In this document: in pieces, positions 17,012 through 25,762 of the stretch | Layout of the letters: each line of letters begins with the position of its first letter | How positions within the stretch are numbered: the first letter of the stretch is position 1 | NCBI GenBank assembly: GCA_902761605.1 | Contig: CACWLC010000042.1 | Location: 1-40,476 of the forward strand | Reading direction: 5' to 3' | Length of the DNA: 40,476 bases | DNA from: an uncultured Prevotellaceae bacterium | GTDB taxonomy: Bacteria; Bacteroidota; Bacteroidia; Bacteroidales; Bacteroidaceae | Made by a program: the position numbers and the translations under genes | Notes under the pieces: generated by a model | Database searches by the model: none | What the model saw: the letters and a program-made list of their open reading frames with translations, nothing else | What the model was told of the DNA's origin: nothing

Positions 17012-17848
17012 TTAGAGGGTGATATCACTCACCTCTGTGACACTGTCCACCCAACCGTTCATAACAATGGCTGGCGAGTGGGTAGTCAGGATAATCTGTA
17101 CGTTGGGGTTCAGCTCTATGCAGAGATCCACCAGTCGTTTCTGCCATTCCATATGCAGCGACACCTCGGGCTCGTCCATAAAGAGCACATAGGGCTGATT
17201 GTCCTCCACCAATACTGTGAGGAGAATAATAAGAATCTGCTTCTCACCACTCGACAGACGATAAGGCAACAGAACCTCACCAATCTGGGTGAACTGCAGT
17301 TCGTTGGCCGTGCGGATAATCTTCTTGCCTGTATCGCTGAACAGCTCGTCGACAATATCCTGAAAACGGGTCTTCTTCTGAGACATTTGTTGGGCCGCCT
17401 CGGTATCACCAGTCTGAAGTTTCTCGATTATGCGATTGCCGATATTCACTTGATAATCGAGATATTTCCGTTGCAGTTGGAACAGCTGCATATCGAGCAG
17501 CGATCCGGCTCCTACACCTGCCAGTGCCGTCATGGCCTGAGTTATGAAACCGGTATTCTCAGAAAATGTCTGCTGCAGGTTGGAGTCCAAAGAGCGTATC
17601 AGGTCGTAACGTATCCATTTCGCATCCTCAGGCACTACATCGAGCTTTACGCCTTTAAGCATGTGACTAGGGAACTCACCACCGGCAGCCAGACCTTTCA
17701 CCACCTTGTTCAGGATGGTACTCTTTCCCTGGCCGTTACTACCGCTGAGGATATTCACCTGACGGTTCAGATCCCACACGATATGCTTCTTCCCACTCCA
17801 TAGTGAGTCGATTTCTATCCTTTTGATGTAGTCTGCATACTTAGGCAT
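17012..17848 (-). CDS. AAA/ABC-type ATPase paired with DUF4435
   Basis: The 278-residue ATPase has a complete ABC-like head: Walker A LSGSNGQGKST (about residues 34-44), a signature-like LSSGEKQI, Walker B YVLFMDEPEVSLH with the D-loop region, and the H-loop TTHSP. The middle is a short helical insertion rather than a long coiled coil, so it belongs to the AAA_15/AAA_21 group and not to SMC proteins. It is shorter than AriA of PARIS as I know it. It lies 18 bp downstream of the FKBP gene and 30 bp upstream of DUF4435, so all are probably one transcript from the glyS promoter. Its function is inferred from the pairing only. Confidence 0.82.
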   Translation of the reverse strand: MPKYADYIKRIEIDSLWSGKKHIVWDLNRQVNILSGSNGQGKSTILNKVVKGLAAGGEFPSHMLKGVKLDVVPEDAKWIRYDLIRSLDSNLQQTFSENTGFITQAMTALAGVGAGSLLDMQLFQLQRKYLDYQVNIGNRIIEKLQTGDTEAAQQMSQKKTRFQDIVDELFSDTGKKIIRTANELQFTQIGEVLLPYRLSSGEKQILIILLTVLVEDNQPYVLFMDEPEVSLHMEWQKRLVDLCIELNPNVQIILTTHSPAIVMNGWVDSVTEVSDITL

Positions 17849-17866
17849 AGCAAAACAGATTTTCAG

Positions 17867-18475
17867 TTATTTCTTTCGGGCTTTAAAAGAAGGATGCACA
17901 TCTCCAGGATGCCAGAAATCCTGAAGTGCAATATCAAAGATGAGATTACTGTAGGCAGGTATCGAACCTGACATAGTAGTGCCATAACCCAACTGGTAAG
18001 GCATATAAACACGCCAACGGTCACCTTTATGCATGTTCATTAGGGCTGTGCTGAATCCGTCACACAGGTTACTGGTGATGGCAAAGTCGGTCATACCGGC
18101 TGTAGACCAGCTGAAATCGCCAATATAATTCTGGTCAAACACATAACCGTCGCTATATGATGCTGTAGGAATAAAGTATCCGCGATATGCCACACGGGCT
18201 GTATCATTGAAAAGAGGACTGTCAGCACCGTTTCCTGTCTCCAGGACCTGGACGTAGATATAGTCAGCATTGGTACCAGTAGAACTCGGATCCTTGCTGA
18301 AGGTCTTTATCTTCCGGAGACTGGTATTTGCCGCCCACTGGTTGACAGCCTCATCATTACGCTGCTGCCAGTTGTCGAACTCACCTGTCTTCGCTGACTC
18401 CTCGCTGCACGATGATACCATTCCCACAAGCGGGAACAGTATCACGCTCAGCAATATGTATTTCCAATTCTTCAT
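17867..18475 (-). CDS. FKBP-type peptidyl-prolyl isomerase lipoprotein
   Basis: The 202-residue product starts with a lipoprotein signal (MKNWKYILLSVILFPLVG, lipobox-like MVSSC), so Cys23 should be lipidated. The C-terminal half is an FKBP domain: DTARVAYRGYF, VFDQ, GFSTALMNMHKGDRWRVYMP, YQLGYG and IPAYSNLIFDIALQDF. The VYMPYQLGYG and IPAYSNLIF motifs are typical of FKBP active-site strands. It probably folds envelope proteins on the periplasmic face. It lies 2 bp downstream of glyS and 18 bp upstream of the ATPase, in one operon. Confidence 0.9.
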   Translation of the reverse strand: MKNWKYILLSVILFPLVGMVSSCSEESAKTGEFDNWQQRNDEAVNQWAANTSLRKIKTFSKDPSSTGTNADYIYVQVLETGNGADSPLFNDTARVAYRGYFIPTASYSDGYVFDQNYIGDFSWSTAGMTDFAITSNLCDGFSTALMNMHKGDRWRVYMPYQLGYGTTMSGSIPAYSNLIFDIALQDFWHPGDVHPSFKARKK

Positions 18476-18477
18476 TC

Positions 18478-19995
18478 TTATTGAAGTTTCTTCAGTAATG
18501 ATGCGATGCTAACCTTATCCTCGATGATTGAGTTGAGTTCGCTGATCTTAACGCGCTCCTGCTCCATGGTGTCACGGAAACGCAGGGTAACGCAACCATC
18601 GTTAAGAGTATCGTGGTCAACTGTTACGCAGTATGGAGTACCGATTGCATCCTGACGACGATAGCGCTTTCCGATAGAATCCTTCTCATCGTACTGGCAA
18701 TTGAAATGGAACTTCAGCTGGTCGATGATCTCACGAGCCTTCTCGGGCAGACCATCTTTCTTAACCAGAGGCATAACGGCACACTTCACAGGAGCCAGAG
18801 CTGCAGGCAGCTTCAGTACTACGCGAGACTCACCATTCTCCAGTTTCTCCTCCTCATAAGCGTGACACATAATGCTCAGGAACATACGGTCAACACCGAT
18901 TGATGTCTCGATGACATACGGAGTGTAGCTCTCGTTGGTCTGAGGATCGAAGTACTTGATGCTCTTGCCAGAGTATTTCTCGTGCTGGCTCAGGTCGAAG
19001 TTGGTACGAGAGTGGATACCCATCTTAAACTCGATATCGGTAGCAGCATTAGCATAGTGAGCCAGTTTGTCATGATCGTGGAAACGATAGTTCTCAGCGC
19101 CGAAGCCCAGTGCCAGGTGCCACTTCATACGGGTCTCCTTCCACTTGGGGAACCACTCCAGCTCAGTACCAGGCTGTACGAAGAACTGCATCTCCATCTG
19201 CTCGAACTCACGCATACGGAAGATGAACTGACGAGCCACAATCTCATTACGGAAAGCCTTACCAATCTGAGCGATACCGAAAGGAATCTTCATGCGACCG
19301 GTCTTCTGTACGTTCAGGTAGTTCACGAAAATACCCTGAGCAGTCTCAGGACGCAGGTACACCTTCATAGAGGCATCAGCGCTGGCACCCATCTCGGTGG
19401 CGAACATCAGGTTGAACTGACGGACATCGGTCCAGTTCTTGGTACCGCTGATGGGGTCAACGATTTCCTCGTCGAGGATAATCTGCTTCAAAGCCTCGAG
19501 GTCTGGACCCTGCATAGCTGCAGCATAGCGTGCGTGCAGGTTGTCGCGCTTCTCCTTGGTCTCCTTCACGCGCTCGCTAGTCTCCATATACTTAGCCTCA
19601 TCGAAGCTGTCGCCGAAACGCTTACGAGCCTTCTCCACTTCCTTCTGGATCTTCTCGTCGTACTTGGCAATCTGATCTTCGATCAGCACGTCAGCACGAT
19701 AACGCTTCTTAGAGTCGCGGTTGTCTATAAGGGGGTCGTTGAAGGCATCAACGTGACCAGAAGCCTTCCATATTGTGGGGTGCATAAAGATGGCGCTGTC
19801 GATACCCACGATGTTCTCGTGAAGCATAGTCATAGCCTTCCACCAGTACTGCTTAATATTATTCTTCAACTCTACGCCGTTCTGTCCATAATCGTAAACG
19901 GCTCCTAAACCATCGTAAATCTCACTTGAAGGGAATACGAATCCATACTCCTTACAATGACTCACGATTTTCTTAAATACATCTTCTTGTGCCAT
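18478..19995 (-). CDS. glyS: glycine--tRNA ligase (single-chain, dimeric type)
   Basis: The 505-residue class II synthetase charges tRNA-Gly. It begins with KKIVSHCKEYGFVFPSSEIY and has the YDYGQNGVELKNN segment, motif 2-like RNEIVARQFIFRMREFEQME, and the motif 3 region ETSIGVDRMFLSIM. The C-terminal anticodon-binding domain (LAPVKCAVMPLVKKDG to RFRDTMEQERV) is complete. This is the single-polypeptide type, not the alpha/beta tetramer of enterobacteria. It leads the operon glyS-FKBP-ATPase-DUF4435 from a promoter about 30 bp upstream. Confidence 0.96.
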   Translation of the reverse strand: MAQEDVFKKIVSHCKEYGFVFPSSEIYDGLGAVYDYGQNGVELKNNIKQYWWKAMTMLHENIVGIDSAIFMHPTIWKASGHVDAFNDPLIDNRDSKKRYRADVLIEDQIAKYDEKIQKEVEKARKRFGDSFDEAKYMETSERVKETKEKRDNLHARYAAAMQGPDLEALKQIILDEEIVDPISGTKNWTDVRQFNLMFATEMGASADASMKVYLRPETAQGIFVNYLNVQKTGRMKIPFGIAQIGKAFRNEIVARQFIFRMREFEQMEMQFFVQPGTELEWFPKWKETRMKWHLALGFGAENYRFHDHDKLAHYANAATDIEFKMGIHSRTNFDLSQHEKYSGKSIKYFDPQTNESYTPYVIETSIGVDRMFLSIMCHAYEEEKLENGESRVVLKLPAALAPVKCAVMPLVKKDGLPEKAREIIDQLKFHFNCQYDEKDSIGKRYRRQDAIGTPYCVTVDHDTLNDGCVTLRFRDTMEQERVKISELNSIIEDKVSIASLLKKLQ

Positions 19996-20024
19996 AATAA
20001 ACGTTTATTTTGCAATTTTGGGTG

Positions 20025-20032
20025 CAAAGTTA
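20025..20032 (-). promoter_or_regulatory. -7 element of the glyS operon
   Basis: TAACTTTG on the minus strand (20032-20025) matches TAnnTTTG. The place where the TTTG box is expected lies inside the AATTAAG heptamer array, and no good TTTG is seen. The predicted leader is about 23 nt. Confidence 0.65.
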
Positions 20033-20040
20033 CAACTTTA

Positions 20041-20075
20041 AATTAAGAATTAAGAATTAAGAATTAAGAATTAAC
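20041..20075. repeat. heptamer array AATTAAG x5 at the glyS promoter
   Basis: Four perfect AATTAAG units and one ending in C run from 20041 to 20075. The array covers the region where the -33 element of the glyS promoter should be. Copy-number change would shift sequence upstream of the -7 box in 7-bp steps. Confidence 0.9.
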
Positions 20076-20086
20076 ATAAAATCATA

Positions 20087-20113
20087 GAAAATCCCCGCCC
20101 GGAGGCGAGGATT
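20087..20113 (-). terminator. intrinsic terminator after the 20122-23487 receptor gene
   Basis: On the minus strand AATCCTCGCC (20113-20104), loop TCCG, and GGCGGGGATT (20099-20090) form a 10-bp stem with one G-U pair, followed by TTTC. It lies 9 bp after the receptor stop and separates it from glyS. Confidence 0.8.
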
Positions 20114-20121
20114 AACGAGAT

Positions 20122-23100
20122 TTAGTTGAACATATAACGTATCGTGAACATTATCTGATATGTAGATGCCACATTCAGATAATCCTGATATGTCGTGGTG
20201 TTTCGGGCTCCATTGACTAGATTGTAAGTGTAACGACCTTTGCTGTCGTAAGAGAGCAATGCATTATTTGTCACCTGCTTATAAAGTCCCCAGTCTTTGC
20301 AAAGGAAGTTCGGCAGGTTAAGGATATCAAGACCTAACTGTAAAGCGTGTTTGGTCTTGCCAATCTGGATATTCATATCTCTCACATACTTGAAGTCGAT
20401 CTGATGATGCCAAGGCATCTTTGCTCCGCCTCGCTCTGCATACTGGCCCTTACGATCCTTAAGGTAGTCATCCTGGTTGATAAACTCCCAGAAATCATCA
20501 CGCTGCTGCTTAGCAGTATACACCTCACCATTGACTTTATATGGGTTCCACTGCTTTGTACTGCTGTTATACAGTTCTTCTGCAAATTCCCAGCTATCGA
20601 GTTCCTGACGTGAAGCAGGTACATAAATAAGGTTACCAGGTGCCAAAGGATCACCATTGACACTGCTTGAGAAAATATATGAATAACGGCTATATGAATA
20701 ACTGCCAAGGTAAGCATACTGATAACCATCGTATACAAGACTGAAGGTAGAGGTAGCATTCTTCGACTCCTTCAACTTGTAGCTTGCAGAAAGCAGCAGT
20801 CTACTTGGTGCTACATAGGTAGCATAGCCTAACTCATTGTCGTTAACTGCATTTATGGAGTTACGATAGTTGTTATAAGCAGAAGAAACCTGATCACCGA
20901 TTCCCTCACTATAACTCTTTGCCTTTGAGAGGGTGTAAGAAGCAGAGAGGTCGAGACCAAAGTCGAACGACTTACGCAACTGTGCTGTCAATGACATATA
21001 ATATGCCTTTGAACCTGCATTCTCAAGAACGTAAGCAGAATGATTGGCATCATAGTAGTTCAGCTTATGACGCACGTCTCCATGACCCATATCGATAGTA
21101 GAAGTTCCGTCCCAATAGATGTCGGCATTGGAGACAACGACTGGATTCAGGTCGCGGTTATAGATACCTTCCAAAGAGAAGTCAATGTCGCCAGGAAGTT
21201 TTACATCCAGAGCCAGCGACATCTTCCATGTCTTTGGCATACGGAGATCTTCGCTGAGGATAGTAGGACTGCCAGGAATAGTCGTAGAACTTGTTGCACC
21301 TATCTGACGCAGCATATCGTTCTGGTCTGTGGTCAGAGTAGGCATCAACGGAGTCTTTCCTGCAGCGATGGCATCCTGATAATTCTTCTGGGAATAGATA
21401 AACGATGTCTGTCCCATACCTGAGTTGCCCACTGCAGAAACAAGCCAAACGAAAGGCATACGGCCTACGAAGATACCCGTACCTCCACGTAGGATAAGGC
21501 TGCGGTCACCCTTTATGTCCCAGTTGAAACCTACACGTGGGGAGAATGACAGGCTGGCATCGGGCACATTGTCAGTACGGAAATGACGACCACCGAAGTC
21601 AATCTTATAATAATCCTCGTTGAAGTTATTCTTCAAGCTCGGATAAGAAGGCAACTCGAAACGTGCACCAAGCGACATACGGAAACGGTCGCTGATGCTC
21701 CAGTTGTCCTGCAGATAGAGCGACCACTGATTGGTTGACATCTCTGAAGTAAACATCGAATGAGCATCGTTGTTACCGTATGTGATTCCAAACAGACGAG
21801 TCTGCTCTGGTCTGAACACTGCCGCCCAGTTGCCTGCTGCCACCTGCTCAGGAGTAGCCTCAAAGGCATAGTATCCAGCTGCAGCCTGAGCGTAGCCATT
21901 GGCTGCGAAGTTGTGCTCATACTGAAGTCCTCCGAAGAGGTTATGCTTTCCAAGCTGAATGTTCACCTCATCGGTGATAACGGTATTCTTAGTCTGTGCG
22001 AGATTACCATAAGTAAACACATCGCCCATCATAGCCCATGTAGGATAATGACCTGAGCCGTCGCTCATCACAATCTCAACCACTGGGGCAGCAACATCAT
22101 ACTCATTGCTACGTGGCTGATCCTGGAATGAATATGTACCACGGAGAGTGTTCTGCAACTTTCCGAACTTACTGTTCAACTCGGCAGCGATTGAAGTGAA
22201 ACGGTACTCTGCATAATAACGGCTTGAGAGAGAAGACATTCCGTAATCAGTATTGCTACCATACGAGTTCTGGTTACCGCCATAGATAAGTGTAGCACGG
22301 TTACTGCCGATGCTACGTGAGGCAGAAGCAGGGCTCGACGACTTACGGTTAGACTTGGTAAAACGGACATTAAACTTATGGTCTTCGTTGATATTCCAGT
22401 CCACACGTGCCAGAATGCGATAAGCAGGAGTCTTGACATTATAAGCCTGCCATGGACCTGTGGTCATGCCGTATGTCTTCTGCATATAGTTTGAAAGACT
22501 CTCTAACTGCTCAATCTGAGGACGACGGTTAGTAACCGTATAAGGAGTACCTCCGTCACCAGCCCGTGCAGCTGGACCTGCCGTCACATTATCCTCTATC
22601 TCACCATTTACAAAGAAGAAGAGCTTGTCTTTAATGATTGGACCACCGAGTGAGAGTCCGTAAGTATCGTTATGACCATCATCTACACCCAAGGTTGTAG
22701 TGCCCACACGGTTACCTCTCAGTGATGTGCTGGTGATATAGGTATAGGCAGAGCCCTTGAACTCGTTTGTTCCGCTCTTTGTTACAGCATTGATACCACC
22801 ACCAGTGAAACCGCTCTGACGCACATCATAAGGAGTGATCGACACTGTCATCTGCTCGAGTGCATCGAGAGAGATTGGGGTACCGCCACCAGGCAGAGGA
22901 CTTGATCCCAGACCAAAGGCGTTATTGAATGAAGCACCGTCGATGGTGACACTCGACTGACGGTAGTTACCACCACCAATAGCCATACCACTGGCTGAAC
23001 TCGACTGCGGAGTCATCTTCATGAGGTCTGTCATAGAACGACCTATAGTTGGTATAGCGGCCATCTGCTGTGAGTTGAGGTTTGTCACAGCACCACTACG

Positions 23101-23487
23101 GTCAGAACGCATCGTGTTGTTTGCCTTTGCCACAACCAGCACCTCCTGAATCATCTCACTACCCTCGGTCAGAGTAGCGTCAACAACTGTTGTCTCACCG
23201 AGGGCAAGCTGATAACCAGTAAACTTACTGGTCTGATATCCGATATATGATACTTCTATCTCATAAGGACCGCCGGCACGCATACCTGTGATGGTATAAC
23301 GTCCGTCGACATTGGTCACAGCACGATAGATAGCACCGCTTCGAGTGTCTCTGGCTGTAATGGTAGCGCCAATGGCTTCTTCACCGTCAGCCTTTACCAC
23401 ACCAGCGATAGCAGATGTTGTCACCTGAGCTACAGCTGACACTGCCATCATAGCCAGAACCATGAATACCGCAAACAATCTTTTCAT
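20122..23487 (-). CDS. TonB-dependent receptor with carboxypeptidase-like N-terminal domain (Oar-like)
   Basis: The 1121-residue outer membrane protein has a signal peptide (MKRLFAVFMVLAMMAVSAVA-Q) and a carboxypeptidase-regulatory-like beta domain (about residues 22-110, with VTNVDGRYTITGMRAGGPY and VSYIGYQ). A plug domain follows, with SVTIDGASFNNAFGL and DVRQSGFTGGGINAVTKSGT, then a long beta-barrel ending in an aromatic (MFTIRYMFN). The pattern fits Oar-like receptors rather than classic SusC, and no SusD gene is adjacent. Its ligand is unknown. It is a clear paralogue of the 25763-29065 protein. It has its own -7 box and a terminator, so it is probably monocistronic. Confidence 0.9.
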   Translation of the reverse strand: MKRLFAVFMVLAMMAVSAVAQVTTSAIAGVVKADGEEAIGATITARDTRSGAIYRAVTNVDGRYTITGMRAGGPYEIEVSYIGYQTSKFTGYQLALGETTVVDATLTEGSEMIQEVLVVAKANNTMRSDRSGAVTNLNSQQMAAIPTIGRSMTDLMKMTPQSSSASGMAIGGGNYRQSSVTIDGASFNNAFGLGSSPLPGGGTPISLDALEQMTVSITPYDVRQSGFTGGGINAVTKSGTNEFKGSAYTYITSTSLRGNRVGTTTLGVDDGHNDTYGLSLGGPIIKDKLFFFVNGEIEDNVTAGPAARAGDGGTPYTVTNRRPQIEQLESLSNYMQKTYGMTTGPWQAYNVKTPAYRILARVDWNINEDHKFNVRFTKSNRKSSSPASASRSIGSNRATLIYGGNQNSYGSNTDYGMSSLSSRYYAEYRFTSIAAELNSKFGKLQNTLRGTYSFQDQPRSNEYDVAAPVVEIVMSDGSGHYPTWAMMGDVFTYGNLAQTKNTVITDEVNIQLGKHNLFGGLQYEHNFAANGYAQAAAGYYAFEATPEQVAAGNWAAVFRPEQTRLFGITYGNNDAHSMFTSEMSTNQWSLYLQDNWSISDRFRMSLGARFELPSYPSLKNNFNEDYYKIDFGGRHFRTDNVPDASLSFSPRVGFNWDIKGDRSLILRGGTGIFVGRMPFVWLVSAVGNSGMGQTSFIYSQKNYQDAIAAGKTPLMPTLTTDQNDMLRQIGATSSTTIPGSPTILSEDLRMPKTWKMSLALDVKLPGDIDFSLEGIYNRDLNPVVVSNADIYWDGTSTIDMGHGDVRHKLNYYDANHSAYVLENAGSKAYYMSLTAQLRKSFDFGLDLSASYTLSKAKSYSEGIGDQVSSAYNNYRNSINAVNDNELGYATYVAPSRLLLSASYKLKESKNATSTFSLVYDGYQYAYLGSYSYSRYSYIFSSSVNGDPLAPGNLIYVPASRQELDSWEFAEELYNSSTKQWNPYKVNGEVYTAKQQRDDFWEFINQDDYLKDRKGQYAERGGAKMPWHHQIDFKYVRDMNIQIGKTKHALQLGLDILNLPNFLCKDWGLYKQVTNNALLSYDSKGRYTYNLVNGARNTTTYQDYLNVASTYQIMFTIRYMFN

Positions 23488-23536
23488 TTTCTCTTTACTT
23501 TAATTGTAAATTAATCAAAACTTGCTTTTTGCGGTG

Positions 23537-23544
23537 CAAAGTTA
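23537..23544 (-). promoter_or_regulatory. -7 element of the 20122-23487 receptor gene
   Basis: TAACTTTG on the minus strand (23544-23537) matches TAnnTTTG. No clear TTTG is seen at 19-21 nt; the region is a T/A run. The leader would be about 43 nt. Confidence 0.6.
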
Positions 23545-23668
23545 CGCATTTTATTCGAAGAAACATTTTTTTTTTGGAAAAACTTCATTTATAGTACATA
23601 GTTTCATGATAGCTTTCCATTCTGAACATACATATAGGTGTTCATGCAATTATTTAACGTTTGATTTT

Positions 23669-23822
23669 GGGTATAGTCGAACGATTGATTGGGTATAGGC
23701 GCATAATCGTTCGGGTAGAGGCGCACGACGGTTATATGCTGGTTCTTCACCTGTTACCCTTAGTCCCACCCCCCGTTACCTTTAGTTCTTTCCCCTGCGA
23801 GCCTTAGTCTCAGTCGCAAAGA
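23669..23822. repeat. degenerate tandem array with 22-bp period
   Basis: Units of 22 bp start at 23669, 23691, 23713, 23735, 23757, 23779 and 23801. The first three share GGGTATAGTCG / GGGTATAGGCG / GGGTAGAGGCG. Units three to five end in GTTA. The last three share CTTAGT or TTTAGT at the same phase. The fourth unit is the most divergent. The array lies about 130 bp upstream of the receptor -7 box. No coding sense is apparent since 22 is not a multiple of 3. Confidence 0.65.
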
Positions 23823-23824
23823 AC

Positions 23825-23854
23825 GGTCACGGTCACAGCTGTGACCATGTGACC
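23825..23854. repeat. GGTCACA palindrome 1
   Basis: The 16-bp perfect palindrome GGTCACAGCTGTGACC is extended on both sides by further GGTCAC / GTGACC copies, with 2 bp inserted on one side. It can form a hairpin in either strand and has no T run after it. Confidence 0.85.
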
Positions 23855-23944
23855 GCAGAACACAAACAAATAATACAGATATCTTGCAACCTGTTTATTT
23901 GCATGCACTTACAGAGCACAAACACTTCCATCACAAACTAACAA

Positions 23945-23976
23945 GGTCACATGGTCACAGTTGTGACCATGTGACC
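23945..23976. repeat. GGTCACA palindrome 2 (15-bp perfect arms)
   Basis: Two perfect 15-bp arms, GGTCACATGGTCACA and its reverse complement, flank a 2-nt centre. An extra ATGTGA follows. It sits about 30 bp beyond the stop of the 24009 lipoprotein gene on its downstream side. It may end that transcript or bind a dimeric protein; no poly-U follows. Confidence 0.88.
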
Positions 23977-24008
23977 ATGTGAGTCAAATAATTAACTAGC
24001 AGGTATAA

Positions 24009-25745
24009 CTATTTCGTATTACCATTAAGTGAATAGATATAGGCAGCGCCCTTACCTTGCGTCTCATAGGTAGTCTTGTACTTGGTGAGAGGACCGTAAA
24101 GCACAACTACGTCACCAACAGCAATCTGAGGTGTACCCTCTGTCCATTTCACATTGCCAAGCCAATTTACCTGATAAGCCTCAAAGTCCTTGGAAGCATC
24201 GCCATACTTTGTACCATCGTCGGAAATATAGAAAGAACCATTTCCATACTCAGCACCGAATCCGCCTTTGTAAAGCTCTGATACAATACCCTTCACATAT
24301 ACATTATCCTTTCCGCCACCATCGATATAGGCAATAGCCTGAGAGATGGTAAACGGATTGTTCTTTGTGCCAGGCTCATTCGAGGCCTTCTTGTGAAAGT
24401 ATACATAGACATTGCCAGAGAACTCTGGTGTTGTACCTTTGTAATTTACAAGCTTTCCAGTAATAACAACCTCATCACCTACTCCAATCTGGTCAGCGGC
24501 AGTAAACTTGGCATTATCCAGGAAGAATGAACGGAAACAGGTAATTGCTTTATCGTCCGAACCGTCATCAGAGATATTGAATGTTGCATTGCCGTAGCTA
24601 CCGGTATCAATACTTGAAATAGACGAGATAACACCCTTAGCATAATAGATGACACCATCAGAAGTGCTACCGATCTCCTTACACTTTGCAATAGCCTCGG
24701 CTACAGAGAATGGATCCTCTGGATTCTGACCATGAGGCAGAACGTTAGCTTCCTGAGAGATAGTATACGTTACTGATGATGAGTTCTTACCATTATAAGA
24801 CTTGAACTCAATAGAAGCCTTACGTCCTTCACCTGGATTTGGAGCTATCTGGAACTTAAATACTGCAGTGTCAGCAGGATTAGTATCACGAACAGTAGCA
24901 ACACCTGGAATATGTTTCATATCAACATACTTAACCCACTCCTGTGCTCCGTCTTGGATATTTGCAAAAGCGCCATTACCCTTATAAGCAACTTTAACCT
25001 CAATATCTTTTCCTTCCTTACCTACTTCAGCAGGCTCCGTTACAACCTTAATGAGAGATTTCTCTATCTTAATAACTGTAACATCAACAAGTTCTACTGT
25101 TGTACCATAGGTAGTCTTAGGACCTTCAACTGTTACGATATCACCGACTTCAAGACCAAGACTTGTGAAGTTCTTGGTCTTACCTTCCTTGTCAAGAGTA
25201 CCATAAATAGTGATTTGTCCTGTACCATCGTCAAGATACCAGTTTCCGTATGTTGTGTTATAGATACCTGTGCAGACACCCTTTACACGGAATGTCTTAC
25301 CATCGGCACCTGCTATAACATCAGCACATGTAGCATCAGAAGCTTCAAGAGATCCCTGACGAACAATAAGATATTGAATATTATTGCCCATCTTTATATG
25401 AAGTTCAGCTTCACGTCCGCCACTGGTAGCTTCTGCACTGAATGTAACTATTGTCTGACCTGCAGGTCCTGAAACGGCAGTGGCTGTGAGCCATGCTGGC
25501 AGAGGGTGATTCGTTGTAATACTATTACCATTTGCATCTTTCGATTTCAGAGTAAAGATTTCCTCGAAAGCCCAGCTATCATTGGTGTTGATAGAAACAG
25601 TAGCAGTTCCACCCTTTTCATCAATAGAAAGGAATGTCTGATCAAGTTTTATGCCGTCCAAAGAGCCTGCCTTAGAATCTTCATCAGAGCAACTCGCAAG
25701 AAGAATTGCAGACAGAACAATGCCAAAAATATATCTTAGTTTCAT
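24009..25745 (-). CDS. surface lipoprotein with BACON and OB-fold (DUF6359-like) domains
   Basis: The 578-residue protein has a lipoprotein signal (MKLRYIFGIVLSAILLASCS, Cys19). In order there follow a BACON domain (about 27-132, FLSIDEKGGTATVSINTNDSW to LIVRQG), an OB-fold (about 137-228, FRVKGVCTGIY.. YLDDGTGQITIYG), a second BACON-like domain (about 230-333, ending YTISQEA), and two more OB-folds (about 343-455 and 462-575, with YAKGVISSI / VYVKGIVSEL and FNISDDG / FYISDDG). BACON modules often bind or present carbohydrate- or mucin-related surfaces in Bacteroidota; the ligand here is unknown. It lies 17 bp downstream of a TonB-dependent receptor, so the two likely act together. Confidence 0.82.
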   Translation of the reverse strand: MKLRYIFGIVLSAILLASCSDEDSKAGSLDGIKLDQTFLSIDEKGGTATVSINTNDSWAFEEIFTLKSKDANGNSITTNHPLPAWLTATAVSGPAGQTIVTFSAEATSGGREAELHIKMGNNIQYLIVRQGSLEASDATCADVIAGADGKTFRVKGVCTGIYNTTYGNWYLDDGTGQITIYGTLDKEGKTKNFTSLGLEVGDIVTVEGPKTTYGTTVELVDVTVIKIEKSLIKVVTEPAEVGKEGKDIEVKVAYKGNGAFANIQDGAQEWVKYVDMKHIPGVATVRDTNPADTAVFKFQIAPNPGEGRKASIEFKSYNGKNSSSVTYTISQEANVLPHGQNPEDPFSVAEAIAKCKEIGSTSDGVIYYAKGVISSISSIDTGSYGNATFNISDDGSDDKAITCFRSFFLDNAKFTAADQIGVGDEVVITGKLVNYKGTTPEFSGNVYVYFHKKASNEPGTKNNPFTISQAIAYIDGGGKDNVYVKGIVSELYKGGFGAEYGNGSFYISDDGTKYGDASKDFEAYQVNWLGNVKWTEGTPQIAVGDVVVLYGPLTKYKTTYETQGKGAAYIYSLNGNTK

Positions 25746-25762
25746 ACTTAAACAGTCTATAA

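Noticed and set aside
18982-19908. Plus-strand ORF of 308 codons antisense to glyS
   Set aside because: It is a shadow of the strongly conserved glyS frame; its composition is Leu/His-rich and shows no family pattern.
23669-23822. CRISPR array
   Set aside because: The 22-bp units are contiguous and degenerate, without constant repeats separated by unique spacers, and no cas gene is near.
24912-25472. Plus-strand ORF of 186 codons opposite the BACON lipoprotein gene
   Set aside because: The Cys-rich translation looks like an antisense artefact of Asp/Gly/Thr-rich repeats on the coding strand.
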